A DNA stretch of 64,000 nt from Achromobacter pulmonis (GCF_902859765.1 NZ_CADIJV010000022.1:1-64000), one strand, 5' to 3'. Shown: positions 9,688-19,146, counted from the first letter of the stretch. The notes: a model not told the origin generated them from the letters alone. Translations and numbers: made by a program.

Positions 9688-9897
9688 CTAAATCGTCTTG
9701 ATCATCGTCGCAGTCGGGCCTTTTTGCCCCTGGCCGGCAACGAATGACACTCGCTGGTTCTCTTCAAGAGATTTGTGACCATCACCCTGAATCTCAGAGT
9801 AATGCGCGAAGAGGTCTTTGCCACCCAGCTCCGGCATGATAAAGCCGAAGCCCTTGTCGTTGTTGAACCACTTCACAATACCAGTTTCAATTTTCAA
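9688..9897 (-). CDS. Cold-shock protein (CspA family)
   Basis: 69-residue single-stranded nucleic-acid-binding protein. RNP1 (KGFGFI) and RNP2 (DLFAHYS) are both present in the cold-shock beta-barrel. The chosen start is TTG at 9897, since AAGGAC lies 6 nt before it and the product then begins [11 protein letters not shown] as in the family; the longer open frame from 9939 would add 14 unrelated residues. As in other csp genes the upstream region (9898-10059) may be a long 5' leader. It acts as an RNA chaperone or antiterminator in the cytoplasm. Confidence 0.93.
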   Translation of the reverse strand: MKIETGIVKWFNNDKGFGFIMPELGGKDLFAHYSEIQGDGHKSLEENQRVSFVAGQGQKGPTATMIKTI

Positions 9898-10059
9898 TGT
9901 AAGTCCTTGATGTTCAGGGAAAAGTACTCCCAGGGGCACTATGGACCCTTCCTCAGCATAAAGATACCGCTGTTACGCAAAGACACATTCATCGCCACGG
10001 ACGGCATGCCGCGGCACGATGGGCCCGACACCCTGCACGACCTCGACGCCGCCCATGCC

Positions 10060-10269
10060 CTAGGCGAGACGCCACCCAGCCGACTCATCACGTTTGTCGT
10101 GGAAGTAGTCCCACTCCGCTCCACATTCGGAGCAGACAAACGCCTCATGGCTCGCGCCGCTGCGGGCGGTGGCAAGACTGCGGACATAGCCAAGGCTGAT
10201 CAGCCCGGCGTGCCCCTCGGCACCCCGCTTGTGCTGAATGATCCCGCAGCAGTCCGCGCACAGCGACAT
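10060..10269 (-). CDS. Small zinc-ribbon-like protein
   Basis: About 69 residues beginning MSLCADCCGIIQHKRG. Two cysteine pairs, CADC near the N-terminus and CSEC in the middle, suggest a single zinc ribbon. ATG 10269 is preceded by GGCGGAG; a TTG at 10284 would add five residues. No membrane or signal sequence. Function not recognised; it lies upstream of the cold-shock gene on the same strand but 160 bp away. Confidence 0.6.
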   Translation of the reverse strand: MSLCADCCGIIQHKRGAEGHAGLISLGYVRSLATARSGASHEAFVCSECGAEWDYFHDKRDESAGWRLA

Positions 10270-10432
10270 GTCTCCGCCTTTCAATTTTCTTTCAGCAGAG
10301 ATCCTACAAAATGAAACCTAGGTTGAGGCTCACGAATCCTCACCCGGTCATCTGCCCGCGCACGCGCGGCCGGATAGGCCTTTGGGACCGTCCGGCAACC
10401 CTTGTCGAAGCGTCACCGCGCCGCGGGCCCCA

Positions 10433-12325
10433 TCATTTCAAGAAACCCGTGGAAATCCACGGCACCGCGGCCACGATCACGATCCCGACCGCAATCGAGC
10501 AAAGATAGCCCGCAATAGGCCGGATGCCGGCTTCAGGGGCGACTCGGCCAATTGCGCATGCCGCGTAATAGCCCACGCCGAAGGGGGGCGCGAAGAGGCC
10601 TATACCCATGGACAGGATGACGACCATCGCGTAGTGCACTTCGTGGATACCCATCTGGTGCGCGATCGGAAACAGCAGCGGGCCGAACAGCACGATGGCC
10701 GGAATCCCCTCCAGCACGCTGCCCAGCACCACGAAGGCGACGATGGACACGGCCATGAAGGTGGTCGCGCCGCCGGGCAACCCTCCCATGACGCCAGCCA
10801 GTTGCGTGGAGAATCCCGATTGGGTCAGCGCCCAGGCCATGCTGGTGGCGGTGCCGATGATCAGCAGTATGGCGCCGGACAGGCAGGCCGTGTCGACCAG
10901 CATCGGCAACAGGCGTTTGGGGTCGAAGCAGCGGTAGATCAATAGCCCCACCAGCGTGGCGTAGACGATGCCGATGGTGGAGACTTCGGTCGCGGTGGCG
11001 ATCCCTTCGATCACAGCGGCGCGGATCACGAAGGGGAGCGCCAGCGCAGGCAAGGCCACCCACAGCGCGTGGGCAATCTGGCGGCCGGTGGCTTTGCGGA
11101 CGCCGCTGAGATCTTCCCGGCGATTGCGCCACCAGACGACGAGACAGAGCATCACGCCCAGCACCAGGCCCGGCAGCAGGCCGCCGGTGAACAGCGCCGT
11201 GATCGACACGCCCGTGACCGACCCTATGGTGATCAGCACCAGGCTGGGCGGCACGGTTTCGGTTTGAGCGCCGGTGGCGGACAGCAGTGCGACCAGATTG
11301 CCTTCGTCGGCGCCGCGCTTGCGCATCTCGGGAAACAGCACGGGTGCGACCGCTGCCATGTCGGCCGCCTTGGCGCCGGATATGCCGGACACCACACACA
11401 TGGCACCAATCAGCACGTAGGAAAGGCCGCCGCGGACATGGCCCAGCAAGCTTGCCAGAAAGGCCACCATGCGTTGCGCCATTCCCGTCATTTCGATCAG
11501 CACGCCCAGGAAGACGAAAAGCGGCACGGCCAACAGGATCAGGTGGGACATGCCTTCATCCATGCGCCCCACCACGACCATCATGGGCAGGTCGGTGGTC
11601 AGCGACAGGTACCCGAAGGTGGCCAGTCCGAAGGCAAAGGCAATCGGCACGCCCGCGAACACGGTGGCGGCGACCACGCCGACGAAGAAGATCAGCAGGT
11701 TCAAATTGCCCAGGCCGGCCAGCACGGGCTGCAGCGCGGCCATGGCGGCCACCACGCCGCCCACCAGCAATATCGCCAACCCGGTGGTGCGCCACTGCGC
11801 CTTTTCGACCAGGCGCAGCAACGCAATCAGCAGCATCAGTGCGCAGCCCACGGGCAGTGCCGCCGCTCGCCAGGCGTTGGGGATTTCCATGGCGGCGGTC
11901 GTGACGTAGCGCTCTTCGGAGGCGTATTCAAAGCCGGGGGCTTGCAGCATCAGCAGGAACGCCAGCGCGGCGGCGATGGATACCATGTCCAGCACTGCCC
12001 GGGTAGAGGGCGATGCCTTGTTGACCAGCGCAGCCATGCGCATGTGTTCGCCGCGGCGGAACGCGACCACCGCGCCCAGCATGGCCAGCCACAGGAACAG
12101 GATGGAGGCCAGTTCGTCGGACCAGACCAGCGGCGTGTGCAGCACATAGCGCGCGACGACGCCCGAGAACAGAATGACGATCTCGGCGACCACCAGGATG
12201 GCCGCCGGGATTTCGACCAGGTGTCCCAGCATGCGGTCCAGCGCGGCGGCCCAAGGCCGGCTGACTGCCGCGGGCGCCCCCGCGTCGGTCAACACGTCCC
12301 CGACGTGGGTCATTGCCACTCTCAT
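10433..12325 (-). CDS. TRAP transporter fused small and large permease (DctQM)
   Basis: 630 residues from ATG 12325, which overlaps the stop of the binding-protein gene (ATGA). Residues about 20-190 are a DctQ-type four-helix domain with WSDELASILFLWLAMLGAV; from about 200 on is the DctM-type domain with a dozen hydrophobic helices. It sits in the inner membrane and imports an organic acid using the sodium gradient with DctP. The substrate cannot be read from sequence; the neighbouring acyl-CoA ligase and thiolase suggest a carboxylate. Start choice: the frame extends to 12388, but that part lies inside dctP. Confidence 0.93.
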   Translation of the reverse strand: MRVAMTHVGDVLTDAGAPAAVSRPWAAALDRMLGHLVEIPAAILVVAEIVILFSGVVARYVLHTPLVWSDELASILFLWLAMLGAVVAFRRGEHMRMAALVNKASPSTRAVLDMVSIAAALAFLLMLQAPGFEYASEERYVTTAAMEIPNAWRAAALPVGCALMLLIALLRLVEKAQWRTTGLAILLVGGVVAAMAALQPVLAGLGNLNLLIFFVGVVAATVFAGVPIAFAFGLATFGYLSLTTDLPMMVVVGRMDEGMSHLILLAVPLFVFLGVLIEMTGMAQRMVAFLASLLGHVRGGLSYVLIGAMCVVSGISGAKAADMAAVAPVLFPEMRKRGADEGNLVALLSATGAQTETVPPSLVLITIGSVTGVSITALFTGGLLPGLVLGVMLCLVVWWRNRREDLSGVRKATGRQIAHALWVALPALALPFVIRAAVIEGIATATEVSTIGIVYATLVGLLIYRCFDPKRLLPMLVDTACLSGAILLIIGTATSMAWALTQSGFSTQLAGVMGGLPGGATTFMAVSIVAFVVLGSVLEGIPAIVLFGPLLFPIAHQMGIHEVHYAMVVILSMGIGLFAPPFGVGYYAACAIGRVAPEAGIRPIAGYLCSIAVGIVIVAAVPWISTGFLK

Positions 12326-13335
12326 GACAGGCTCCCGACGGATTGCTCCAGCAGGCCCCAGGCCTTTTCGCCGTACTTTTCTTTCCAACCGCTATAGAAG
12401 CCGGCCTTGCGCAGGACCGCGCGGATGGGTTCCGGCTCTGGCGTATTGAACGCCAGTCCTTGTTCCGCCAGCTTGGTTTGCAGCTGGTTGTTCAGCGCCA
12501 GAACGTCGGCGCGTTCAGCCATGCCGGCCGCATTGATGTGTTTGGCGACGACTTCACGGATGTCGGCGGGCAGCTTTTCCCAGGCGCGGCGGTTGCCAAG
12601 GAACCAAAAGCCATCCCACATGTGGTTGGTCATCGAGCAGTACTTCTGCACTTCGTAGATCTTGGCGGTCTGAATGATGGCCAGGGGATTCTCCTGGGCG
12701 TCCACCACACGGGTCTGCAGCGCGGAATAGGTTTCGTTGAAGTTGATGCTGGCGGGCGAGGAACCCAGGGCCTTGAACATCGAAGTCCAGAGCGGGCTGA
12801 CGGGCACGCGGATTTTCAGGTCGCGGAAGTCGTCCGGGCCGTTGATGGCGCGGTTGCTGGTCGTAATCTGCCGAAAGCCGTTGTCCCAAATATGGTCCAT
12901 GACGAACAGGCCCTTGCCGTTGATTTCCTTGCGGATGTGCGCGCCCAGGTCGCCATCCATCGCCTTCCAGACGCTGGCGTAGTCGGGAAACGCAAAGCCG
13001 ACGCCGCTGATGGAGGCGGTGGGCACCAGGGTCGACAGGATCAGGCCCGACAGCGTGAAGAACTCGACAGCGCCGGCGCGCAGCTGGCTCAGGGTGTCGG
13101 TGTCGGATCCCAGCTGACTGCTGGGGAACACGGCCAGCTCGAAGCGCCCGCCGGTGTCCCTGAGGATGTTCTGCGCGGCCTCGGTGGCGCGCAGGTTCAT
13201 CGGATGCGAGGGCGGCAGGTTGTTGGCGTACTTGTAGCGGAACTGTGGCGCCGCCAGCGTCCGTTGGAACGGCGCCAGGGCCAGCAACGCGCCGCCTCCC
13301 GCGGCGCGCATGAGGTTGCGTCGAGTCGTGTTCAT
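12322..13335 (-). CDS. TRAP solute-binding protein (DctP family)
   Basis: 337 residues from ATG 13335 (AAGGAG 7 nt upstream). The N-terminus MNTTRRNLMRAAGGGALLAL carries a twin-arginine motif, so export may be by Tat. The mature part shows DctP family features such as FPSSQLGSDTDTLSQLRAG and the arginine-containing LKIRVPVSP stretch that binds the substrate carboxylate. It delivers the ligand to the DctQM permease encoded 4 bp overlapping downstream. Transcribed divergently from the IclR gene; a perfect palindrome at 13423-13439 lies in its promoter region. Confidence 0.94.
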   Translation of the reverse strand: MNTTRRNLMRAAGGGALLALAPFQRTLAAPQFRYKYANNLPPSHPMNLRATEAAQNILRDTGGRFELAVFPSSQLGSDTDTLSQLRAGAVEFFTLSGLILSTLVPTASISGVGFAFPDYASVWKAMDGDLGAHIRKEINGKGLFVMDHIWDNGFRQITTSNRAINGPDDFRDLKIRVPVSPLWTSMFKALGSSPASINFNETYSALQTRVVDAQENPLAIIQTAKIYEVQKYCSMTNHMWDGFWFLGNRRAWEKLPADIREVVAKHINAAGMAERADVLALNNQLQTKLAEQGLAFNTPEPEPIRAVLRKAGFYSGWKEKYGEKAWGLLEQSVGSLS

Positions 13336-13422
13336 GCTGTCTCCTTGGTTATGAGATCCGGCCGCCATCGAGGACGGCCGGATAAAGCGCCTTGCCAGGC
13401 CTATTGCTTTATCTTTGCATGC

Positions 13423-13439
13423 GGTCCATTATATGGACC
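13423..13439. promoter_or_regulatory. Palindromic operator, site 1 (perfect arms)
   Basis: GGTCCATTATATGGACC: 7-bp arms GGTCCAT / ATGGACC around TAT. It lies in the dctP promoter region, 84 bp before its start codon. The same motif occurs at three other places in this locus, so it is the probable binding site of the adjacent IclR-family regulator. Confidence 0.75.
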
Positions 13440-13531
13440 ATATCAATACCCTTAAATTTATTTAATCACACTGATTCACTAGCGTAAATCAATAAAACTG
13501 GTGCAGAATGAAAAAACAAAATCAATCACAT

Positions 13532-13548
13532 GGTCCACTAAATGGACC
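13532..13548. promoter_or_regulatory. Palindromic operator, site 2
   Basis: GGTCCACTAAATGGACC, one arm mismatch from site 1. It lies 22 bp before the preferred GTG start of the IclR-family gene, a position fit for autorepression. Confidence 0.7.
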
Positions 13549-13570
13549 TGATAATGAAACAGGCGGAGAT

Positions 13571-14398
13571 GTGACGGAGACCTCATCCCAGGTCGGAGGC
13601 GCTCAGGCGATTTCCCGCGCCATGCTGGTGCTGCGCGCGGTGTCGCGCACCCGCGGCGAAGGCGCGGGCCTGTTGGCGTTGACGCGCGACACGGGCATGA
13701 GCAAGCCCACCGTGCACCGCCTGCTGGCCGCCCTGGCCGCCGAGGGCATGGTCGAGCAGGACCCGGCCAATCGCCGCTACTTCCTCGGCCCCGAATGCCA
13801 TGTGCTGGGCAACATCGCCAGCGAGCGTTTCGGCATCAACCGCCTGGCCGCGCCGGTGGTGGCGCGGCTGGCGCACGAATGCGGCGATTCCGCCTTTTTC
13901 TCGCTGCGCCGCGATGTGTTCGCGGTCTGCGTGTTGCGCGAGGACGGCGACTACCCACTCAAGACCCATGTGCTGCTGCCGGGCGACCGCCACCCGCTGG
14001 GCATCGGCGCCGGCAGCCTCGCCATCCTGGCGGCGCTGCCCGATGACGAGGTCGAGGCCTGCCTGCAGGCCAATGCCGCCCTGATCGAGCGGCGCTATCC
14101 GCATTATTCGGTGCCGCTGATCCGCACGCTGGTCGACGAGGTGCGCGAGCAGGGCTACGCCGTGAACCGCGGCCTGGTGGTGCCCGGTTCGTGGGGCATC
14201 GGCATGCCGCTGCGCGACGAGCAAGGCCATGTGCTGGGCGCGCTCAGCATCGCTGCGGTCGAATCGCGCATGGACGAGGAAAGACAGTTCCAGCTGGCCA
14301 AGCTGTTGTCACGCGAGGCCAAACGCCTGCTCGCGCAGGCCAACCCGGCAGGCCGCGAGGCGCGGGCGCGCCCGCCGGCCGCCAAGCCCCGGTCCTGA
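13571..14398 (+). CDS. IclR-family transcriptional regulator
   Basis: 275 residues from GTG 13571 (AGGCGGAG just upstream). An in-frame ATG at 13508 would add 21 residues but has no ribosome site and would place operator site 2 inside the gene. The winged helix-turn-helix (about 15-75; TGMSKPTVHRLLAALAAEGM) precedes the IclR effector domain (about 90-250). The family binds small aromatic or keto acids and represses or activates catabolic genes. It is divergent from the TRAP genes and points to the thiolase 45 bp downstream. The four GGTCCAT-type palindromes suggest it controls both this operon and the one starting at 20251. Confidence 0.92.
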   Translation: MTETSSQVGGAQAISRAMLVLRAVSRTRGEGAGLLALTRDTGMSKPTVHRLLAALAAEGMVEQDPANRRYFLGPECHVLGNIASERFGINRLAAPVVARLAHECGDSAFFSLRRDVFAVCVLREDGDYPLKTHVLLPGDRHPLGIGAGSLAILAALPDDEVEACLQANAALIERRYPHYSVPLIRTLVDEVREQGYAVNRGLVVPGSWGIGMPLRDEQGHVLGALSIAAVESRMDEERQFQLAKLLSREAKRLLAQANPAGREARARPPAAKPRS

Positions 14399-14443
14399 TC
14401 CGCCAAGCCGGCAGGGACGGGGCTGCCAACAGAGGAGACAGCA

Positions 14444-15616
14444 ATGAGCAAGCGTGCCGTCATCGTGGGGTGGTCGCACATCCCGTTCGGCAAACTCGAC
14501 GACCCCGACACCGAAAGCCTGATGGCGCGCGTGTCCGGCGCCGCGCTGGATCATGCAGGCGTGAGCCCCGATGCCGTCGACGGCATCTATGCCGGCGTCA
14601 TGAACAGCGGATTCCAGAAGCAGGATTTCCAGGCGGCGCTGGTGGCGCTGGCCGACCCGTCGCTGGCCCACGTGCCGGCGACGCGACTGGAGAACGCCTG
14701 CGCCACCGGGTCGGCCGCGCTGTACGCGGCCATGGATTTCATCGAGGCGGGGCGCGGCCGCGTGGCGCTGGTGGTGGGAGCCGAGAAGATGACCGCTCGC
14801 TCCACCGAGGACACGGGCGACATCCTGCTCAATGCCAGCTACCGCAAGGAAGAGGCCACGCTGCCAGGCGGCTTTGCCGGCGTGTTCAGCCGCATCGCCA
14901 CGGCCTATTTCGAGCGCCACGGCGACCATGGCGAGGCGCTGGCCCGCATCGCCGCCAAAAACCACGCCAATGCGTTGGACAACCCCTACGCGCAGATCCG
15001 CAAGGACCTGGGCTTCGAGTTCTGCAATACCGTTTCCGATAGAAACCCTTATGTGGCGGCGCCGCTGCGGCGCACCGATTGCTCGCCCATCTCCGACGGC
15101 GCGGCGGCGCTGGTGCTAGCCGACGCGGAAACGGCGGCGGGCCTGCGGCGCGCCATCGGCTTTCGGGCGCGCCGCCACGTTAATGACTTCCTGCCGCTGA
15201 GCCGGCGCGATCCGATCGCCTTCGAGGGTGCGGCGCGAGCCTGGCGTGAGGCGCTGGCCGATGCCGGCGCGACCCTGGACGACCTGAGCCTGGTGGAAAC
15301 GCACGACTGCTTCACCATCGCCGAACTGATCGAATACGAGGCCATGGGCCTGGCGCCGCGCGGCCACGGCGCGCGGGCATTGCGGGAAGGCTGGGTGCAG
15401 AAGGGCGGGCGCCTGCCCATCAATCCCTCGGGCGGGCTCAAGGCCAAGGGGCATCCAGTGGGCGCCACCGGGGTGTCGCAGCACGTCATGGCGTGCCTGC
15501 AACTGGCCGGCGAGGCTGGCGCCATGCAGGTGCCGGACGCGACACTGGCCGGCGTCTTCAACATGGGCGGCGCGGCCGTGGCCAACTACGTCAGCATCCT
15601 GGAGCGCGTCAAATGA
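14444..15616 (+). CDS. Thiolase-family protein (SCP2/acetyl-CoA acetyltransferase type)
   Basis: 390 residues. The nucleophile C86 is in ENACATGSAAL; the second half has ETHDCFT and GGLKAKGHPVGATG with the catalytic histidine. These are SCP2-thiolase-type signatures. It would cleave a beta-ketoacyl-CoA or form one. It is the first gene of an operon with an acyl-CoA ligase (4-bp overlap). The canonical C-terminal CxG cysteine of degradative thiolases is replaced by the GVFNMGGAAVANY stretch, as is common in this subfamily, so substrate and direction are uncertain. Confidence 0.9.
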   Translation: MSKRAVIVGWSHIPFGKLDDPDTESLMARVSGAALDHAGVSPDAVDGIYAGVMNSGFQKQDFQAALVALADPSLAHVPATRLENACATGSAALYAAMDFIEAGRGRVALVVGAEKMTARSTEDTGDILLNASYRKEEATLPGGFAGVFSRIATAYFERHGDHGEALARIAAKNHANALDNPYAQIRKDLGFEFCNTVSDRNPYVAAPLRRTDCSPISDGAAALVLADAETAAGLRRAIGFRARRHVNDFLPLSRRDPIAFEGAARAWREALADAGATLDDLSLVETHDCFTIAELIEYEAMGLAPRGHGARALREGWVQKGGRLPINPSGGLKAKGHPVGATGVSQHVMACLQLAGEAGAMQVPDATLAGVFNMGGAAVANYVSILERVK

Positions 15617-17256
15617 GCGGCCCACAGGAGCAGGCGCTGGCGCCGCCGGGAGGCGTCGCGCCAGTCTCGCGGCGGGTGATGAACCTGGGCCACTTCCTGG
15701 TGCAGGCCGCGCGCCGCCACCCCCTGCAGCCGGCCCTGATCTGCGGTGACACCCGCTACAGTTGGCGTGAACTCGATGCGCGGACGGCGGCGCTGGCGCA
15801 GGCGCTTGCTGACCGCGGCATCGGCAAGGGGGACCGCGTGCTGGTGCATTCGCGCAATTGCTTCGAGTTCGTCGAAACACTGTTTGCCACGTTGCGACTG
15901 GGGGCGGTGTGGGTGCCGACCAATTTTCGAATTTCTCCCGACGAAGCCGTGTATCTGGCTCGAACCTCTGGCGCCAAGGCATTCCTGTGCCATGGCGACT
16001 ACCCCGGGCATGCCGCGGCGGTGATGGAGGCCGTGCCGCACTTGTCGCTATTGGCGCGGCTGGGACCGGGCGACTTTCCCGCGCTGGATGCGGCCGACCT
16101 GATCAAGGCGCGGCTAGGCGCGACACAGGTTTGCGCCGATGTGGATCACGATGACCCCTGCTGGTTCTTCTTCACTTCCGGCACGACCGGACACCCCAAG
16201 GCGGCGGTGTTGACTCATGGGCAGATGGCCTTCGTCATTACCAACCACTTGTGCGACCTCATGCCCGGCACCACCGAGCGTGACGTGAGCCTGGTGGTGG
16301 CGCCCCTGTCGCACGGCGCCGGCATCCACTTCCTGACCCAGGTGGCGCGGGCCGCCTGCACCGTCCTGCCGGCTGGCGCGCGCTTCGATGCCGACGAGAT
16401 CTGGCAGCTGGTCGAGCGGCACGGCGTGACCAATATGTTTACCGTGCCCACCATCGTGAAGATGTTGGTCGAACATCCTTCCGTGGACGCCTGGGACCAC
16501 CGCAGCCTACGGTACGTCGTCTATGCCGGCGCGCCGATGTATCGCGTGGATCAGAGGCGGGCGCTGGAAAAGCTGGGTCCGGTGCTGGTGCAGTATTTCG
16601 GGCTGGGCGAGGTCACCGGCAACATTACGGTGCTGCCGCCCGCGTTGCACGACCCCACGGATGGCCCAGGCGCGCGCGTGGGCACCTGCGGCTACGCGCG
16701 TACCGGCATGCAGATCAGCATCCAGGACGATACGGGCCGGTCATTGGCGGCGGGCGAAACGGGTGAAATCTGCGTATGCGGCCCGGCGGTATTTGCAGGG
16801 TATTACGCCAACCCGCAAGCCAATGCGAAGGCGTTTCGCAATGGCTGGTTTCGCACCGGGGACCTGGGCTGCATGGATGAAGAGGGGTTTCTCTACATCA
16901 CCGGCCGGCAGTCCGATATGTACATCTCGGGCGGCTCAAACATCTACCCGCGAGAGGTAGAGGAGAAGGTGCTGGCGCATCCCGCGATTGCCGAAGCCGC
17001 AGTGCTGGGCGTGCCGGATCAGACCTGGGGAGAAGTCGGTGTGATGGTCTGCGTGCTGCGCGCGGGCCATGCGCTGAGCGAGGAAGAATTGATGGACTGG
17101 ATAACACCTCGCGTGGCGCGCTACAAACTGCCGCGCCAGATCTTCTTCTGGGATGCCCTGCCGCGTTCGGGCTACGGCAAGATCACCAAGAAGCTGGTGC
17201 GCGATGCCCTCTATGAACGCGGCTGCCTGACCGAGGCCACCGAAGCCGCGCGCTAG
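15613..17256 (+). CDS. AMP-binding acyl-CoA ligase
   Basis: 547 residues from ATG 15613, overlapping the thiolase stop (ATGA); the open frame upstream is not used. The P-loop-like motif FFTSGTTGHPKAAV is at about 186-199, the hinge GWFRTGDLG and RQSDMYISGGSNIYP follow, and the C-terminal catalytic lysine is in SGYGKITKK (about 518-526). It activates a carboxylic acid to acyl-AMP and then acyl-CoA. With TRAP import, thiolase and SDR it suggests uptake and CoA-dependent breakdown of one substrate, but it could also supply a starter to the carrier-protein pathway. Confidence 0.93.
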   Translation: MSGPQEQALAPPGGVAPVSRRVMNLGHFLVQAARRHPLQPALICGDTRYSWRELDARTAALAQALADRGIGKGDRVLVHSRNCFEFVETLFATLRLGAVWVPTNFRISPDEAVYLARTSGAKAFLCHGDYPGHAAAVMEAVPHLSLLARLGPGDFPALDAADLIKARLGATQVCADVDHDDPCWFFFTSGTTGHPKAAVLTHGQMAFVITNHLCDLMPGTTERDVSLVVAPLSHGAGIHFLTQVARAACTVLPAGARFDADEIWQLVERHGVTNMFTVPTIVKMLVEHPSVDAWDHRSLRYVVYAGAPMYRVDQRRALEKLGPVLVQYFGLGEVTGNITVLPPALHDPTDGPGARVGTCGYARTGMQISIQDDTGRSLAAGETGEICVCGPAVFAGYYANPQANAKAFRNGWFRTGDLGCMDEEGFLYITGRQSDMYISGGSNIYPREVEEKVLAHPAIAEAAVLGVPDQTWGEVGVMVCVLRAGHALSEEELMDWITPRVARYKLPRQIFFWDALPRSGYGKITKKLVRDALYERGCLTEATEAAR

Positions 17257-17343
17257 TCACCTTGACCGGCAGCGCAGACTGCCGCGCAATTCGCCGCGCG
17301 GCGGCAACACAACCACTACACCAATGAACGAGGAGGCTGGATC

Positions 17344-18108
17344 ATGGAGATGACGCAAGAGGCAATCCTGGTGACGGGCGGCGCGTCCGGCATCGGGCTG
17401 GCGGTCGCGCGCGGCCTGCTGGACGCAGGGCGATGTGTGCTGGTGGCGGATGTTTCCCAGGAGCGGCTGGACGCTATGCGCGACCTGGCGCCGGCCGACC
17501 AGTTGGGTCGCGTGCGTATGGATGTATCGGACGAGGCGCAGGTAGTGGATGCGCTGGAGCGGCTGGAACTGGACTTCGGCCCGATATCGGGCCTGGTCAA
17601 TTCCGCCGGCATCGGGCGCGATCTTCCGTTCCTGGACACCGACACCGCCTTGCTGCGGCGCATCATGGAAGTGAATCTGATCGGCTCTTTCGTCGTGGCG
17701 CGAGAGGCCGCCCGGCGGATGCGGGAACGACGGCGCGGGTCCATCGTCAATATCGCGTCGGTGTCAGGCATACGCGGCAATGCGGGGCGCGCCGCGTATG
17801 GCGCATCCAAGGGGGCTGTCGTGACCTTGACCCGCGTGATGGCGGTGGAGCTGGCGGCCTATGGCATCCGGGTCAACGCCGTGGCGCCTGGCCCGATCGA
17901 AACACCGCTGGTCGGGCAGATGCACACCGCCGAAGCCCGCCAGGCCTGGCAGCAGGTAGTGCCCCAGCACCGGTATGCCGCACCCGAAGAGCTCAACGGC
18001 ACCATCGGATGGTTGCTTGATGAGTCCAAGTCCAGCTATGTTACCGGGCAGATTATCTGCGTGGATGGAGGGTTCACGGCCGCAGGCATGTTGCCCGCCA
18101 TGCACTGA
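17344..18108 (+). CDS. Short-chain dehydrogenase/reductase
   Basis: 254 residues with the Rossmann motif TGGASGIG (11-18), NAG-type motif in LVNSAGIG, serine in IVNIASVSG, and YGASK (Y about 152, K about 156). The D in VADVS after strand 2 favours NAD(H). It oxidises an alcohol or reduces a ketone, possibly a 3-hydroxyacyl-CoA, matching the thiolase two genes upstream. An 87-bp gap with no obvious terminator separates it from the ligase; ribosome site GAGGAGG lies just before ATG. Confidence 0.93.
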   Translation: MEMTQEAILVTGGASGIGLAVARGLLDAGRCVLVADVSQERLDAMRDLAPADQLGRVRMDVSDEAQVVDALERLELDFGPISGLVNSAGIGRDLPFLDTDTALLRRIMEVNLIGSFVVAREAARRMRERRRGSIVNIASVSGIRGNAGRAAYGASKGAVVTLTRVMAVELAAYGIRVNAVAPGPIETPLVGQMHTAEARQAWQQVVPQHRYAAPEELNGTIGWLLDESKSSYVTGQIICVDGGFTAAGMLPAMH

Positions 18109-18163
18109 GTTTGTCATTGCCCAGGTTCCACTTATTGCGCCACAAGCGCACGGAGTCCAGACC

Positions 18164-18745
18164 ATGCGATACACCACCGTGGATCGTTCGTTGCGGGGAA
18201 TACAAGCACTGCCCCGCCCCAGAACGCTGATACACCCGGGGGCGTTCAACCCGGTACGCATTCATAGCCGCTCGGCCGGGCATGGCCGCCATATCCGCCT
18301 GTCGTTGCGCCCCGGCGTCAGCCTGTTTGACGCCCTGGTCGGTGTACTGGCCAGCGCCGGCGTCGCCAATGCTTCGATGACCATACTGGGCGGCGCCTTC
18401 CGGCACATCGACTATTGCACGGCACCGCCTGACCCCCAACACCGGATGGTTGTGGCCTATACCGCGCCCATTCCCGCCGGGCCGGCCTACCTGATTTTTG
18501 GCAACGCCACGCTGGGCAAGACCGATGCCGGCGCGCCCCTGGTGCACTGCCATGCCGCCTTTTGTCGCGATGGCCTCGCGCCGCAGGGAGGGCACATCAT
18601 TCCGCAGACGAGTATCGTCGGGGATCGTCCCGTGCCGGTGCTCGTCACCTCGCTGGAGGGGTTCGAGCTGCGCGCGACCTACGACGCGGAAACCAATCTA
18701 CGGCTGTTGCAACCCCAAGGAGGCGATCACCATGAACTCGCCTGA
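18164..18745 (+). CDS. PPC/DUF296-domain protein 1
   Basis: 193 residues from ATG 18164 (CGGAG upstream); the longer frame overlaps the SDR gene. The PPC (DUF296) fold is suggested by ILGGAFRHIDYCTAPP, GPAYLIFGNATLG and LVHCHAAFCRDG, with clustered histidines that could bind metal as in the family. A leading segment (1-60) is unlike typical single-domain members. It overlaps the next PPC gene by 14 bp, so the two probably form a hetero-oligomer; PPC proteins are trimers. The chemical role is unknown; it has no AT-hook. Confidence 0.75.
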   Translation: MRYTTVDRSLRGIQALPRPRTLIHPGAFNPVRIHSRSAGHGRHIRLSLRPGVSLFDALVGVLASAGVANASMTILGGAFRHIDYCTAPPDPQHRMVVAYTAPIPAGPAYLIFGNATLGKTDAGAPLVHCHAAFCRDGLAPQGGHIIPQTSIVGDRPVPVLVTSLEGFELRATYDAETNLRLLQPQGGDHHELA

Positions 18746-19130
18746 AATCGAAAGCGGCAGCATGGGCCGCGTTGCCTATGCGCGGATCGGCCCGAACGAG
18801 GACTTGATCCAGGGCGTGGAAAAACTCTGCCTGGCTGAGGGTTTTCGCAACGCGTTCGTGCGCGGGGCGTTGGGCAGCCTAGTGGATGCCTGCCTCTACA
18901 CCCGCGAAGGCGGATATCGCCACATCGCGGGCCCGGCGGTGGAGATCGTCAGTCTCGCCGGTGAAGTACGCGCGCAGCCGGATGGGTCCTTGACGGCATC
19001 GCTGTCGGGGGTGGTGGCGGATCCGGAGGGCCAAGTGCATGGCGGCCCCTTCGTGCCCGGCGCCAACCCGATCTGCATGACGTTCGAGGTCACGCTGGAG
19101 GAATGGCTGCCGACGCCGAGCGGGGGCTGA
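18732..19130 (+). CDS. PPC/DUF296-domain protein 2
   Basis: 132 residues, ATG 18732 preceded by AAGGAGG. Features of the PPC fold: AFVRGALGSLVDACLY, a middle EIVSLAGEV strand, then GVVADPEGQVHGGPFV with a histidine-glycine turn, and FEVTLEEWLP near the end. It starts inside the last codons of PPC protein 1, showing translational coupling. Bacterial PPC proteins are poorly understood; tandem pairs inside a catabolic operon are unusual. It ends the rightward operon, 17 bp before the convergent TSUP gene. Confidence 0.78.
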   Translation: MNSPEIESGSMGRVAYARIGPNEDLIQGVEKLCLAEGFRNAFVRGALGSLVDACLYTREGGYRHIAGPAVEIVSLAGEVRAQPDGSLTASLSGVVADPEGQVHGGPFVPGANPICMTFEVTLEEWLPTPSGG

Positions 19131-19146
19131 GGATGGCGCGGGGCGT

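Noticed and set aside
11069-12397. 442-codon plus-strand frame, His/Gln-rich
   Set aside because: Antisense to the DctQM permease, composition explained by reversed hydrophobic codons.
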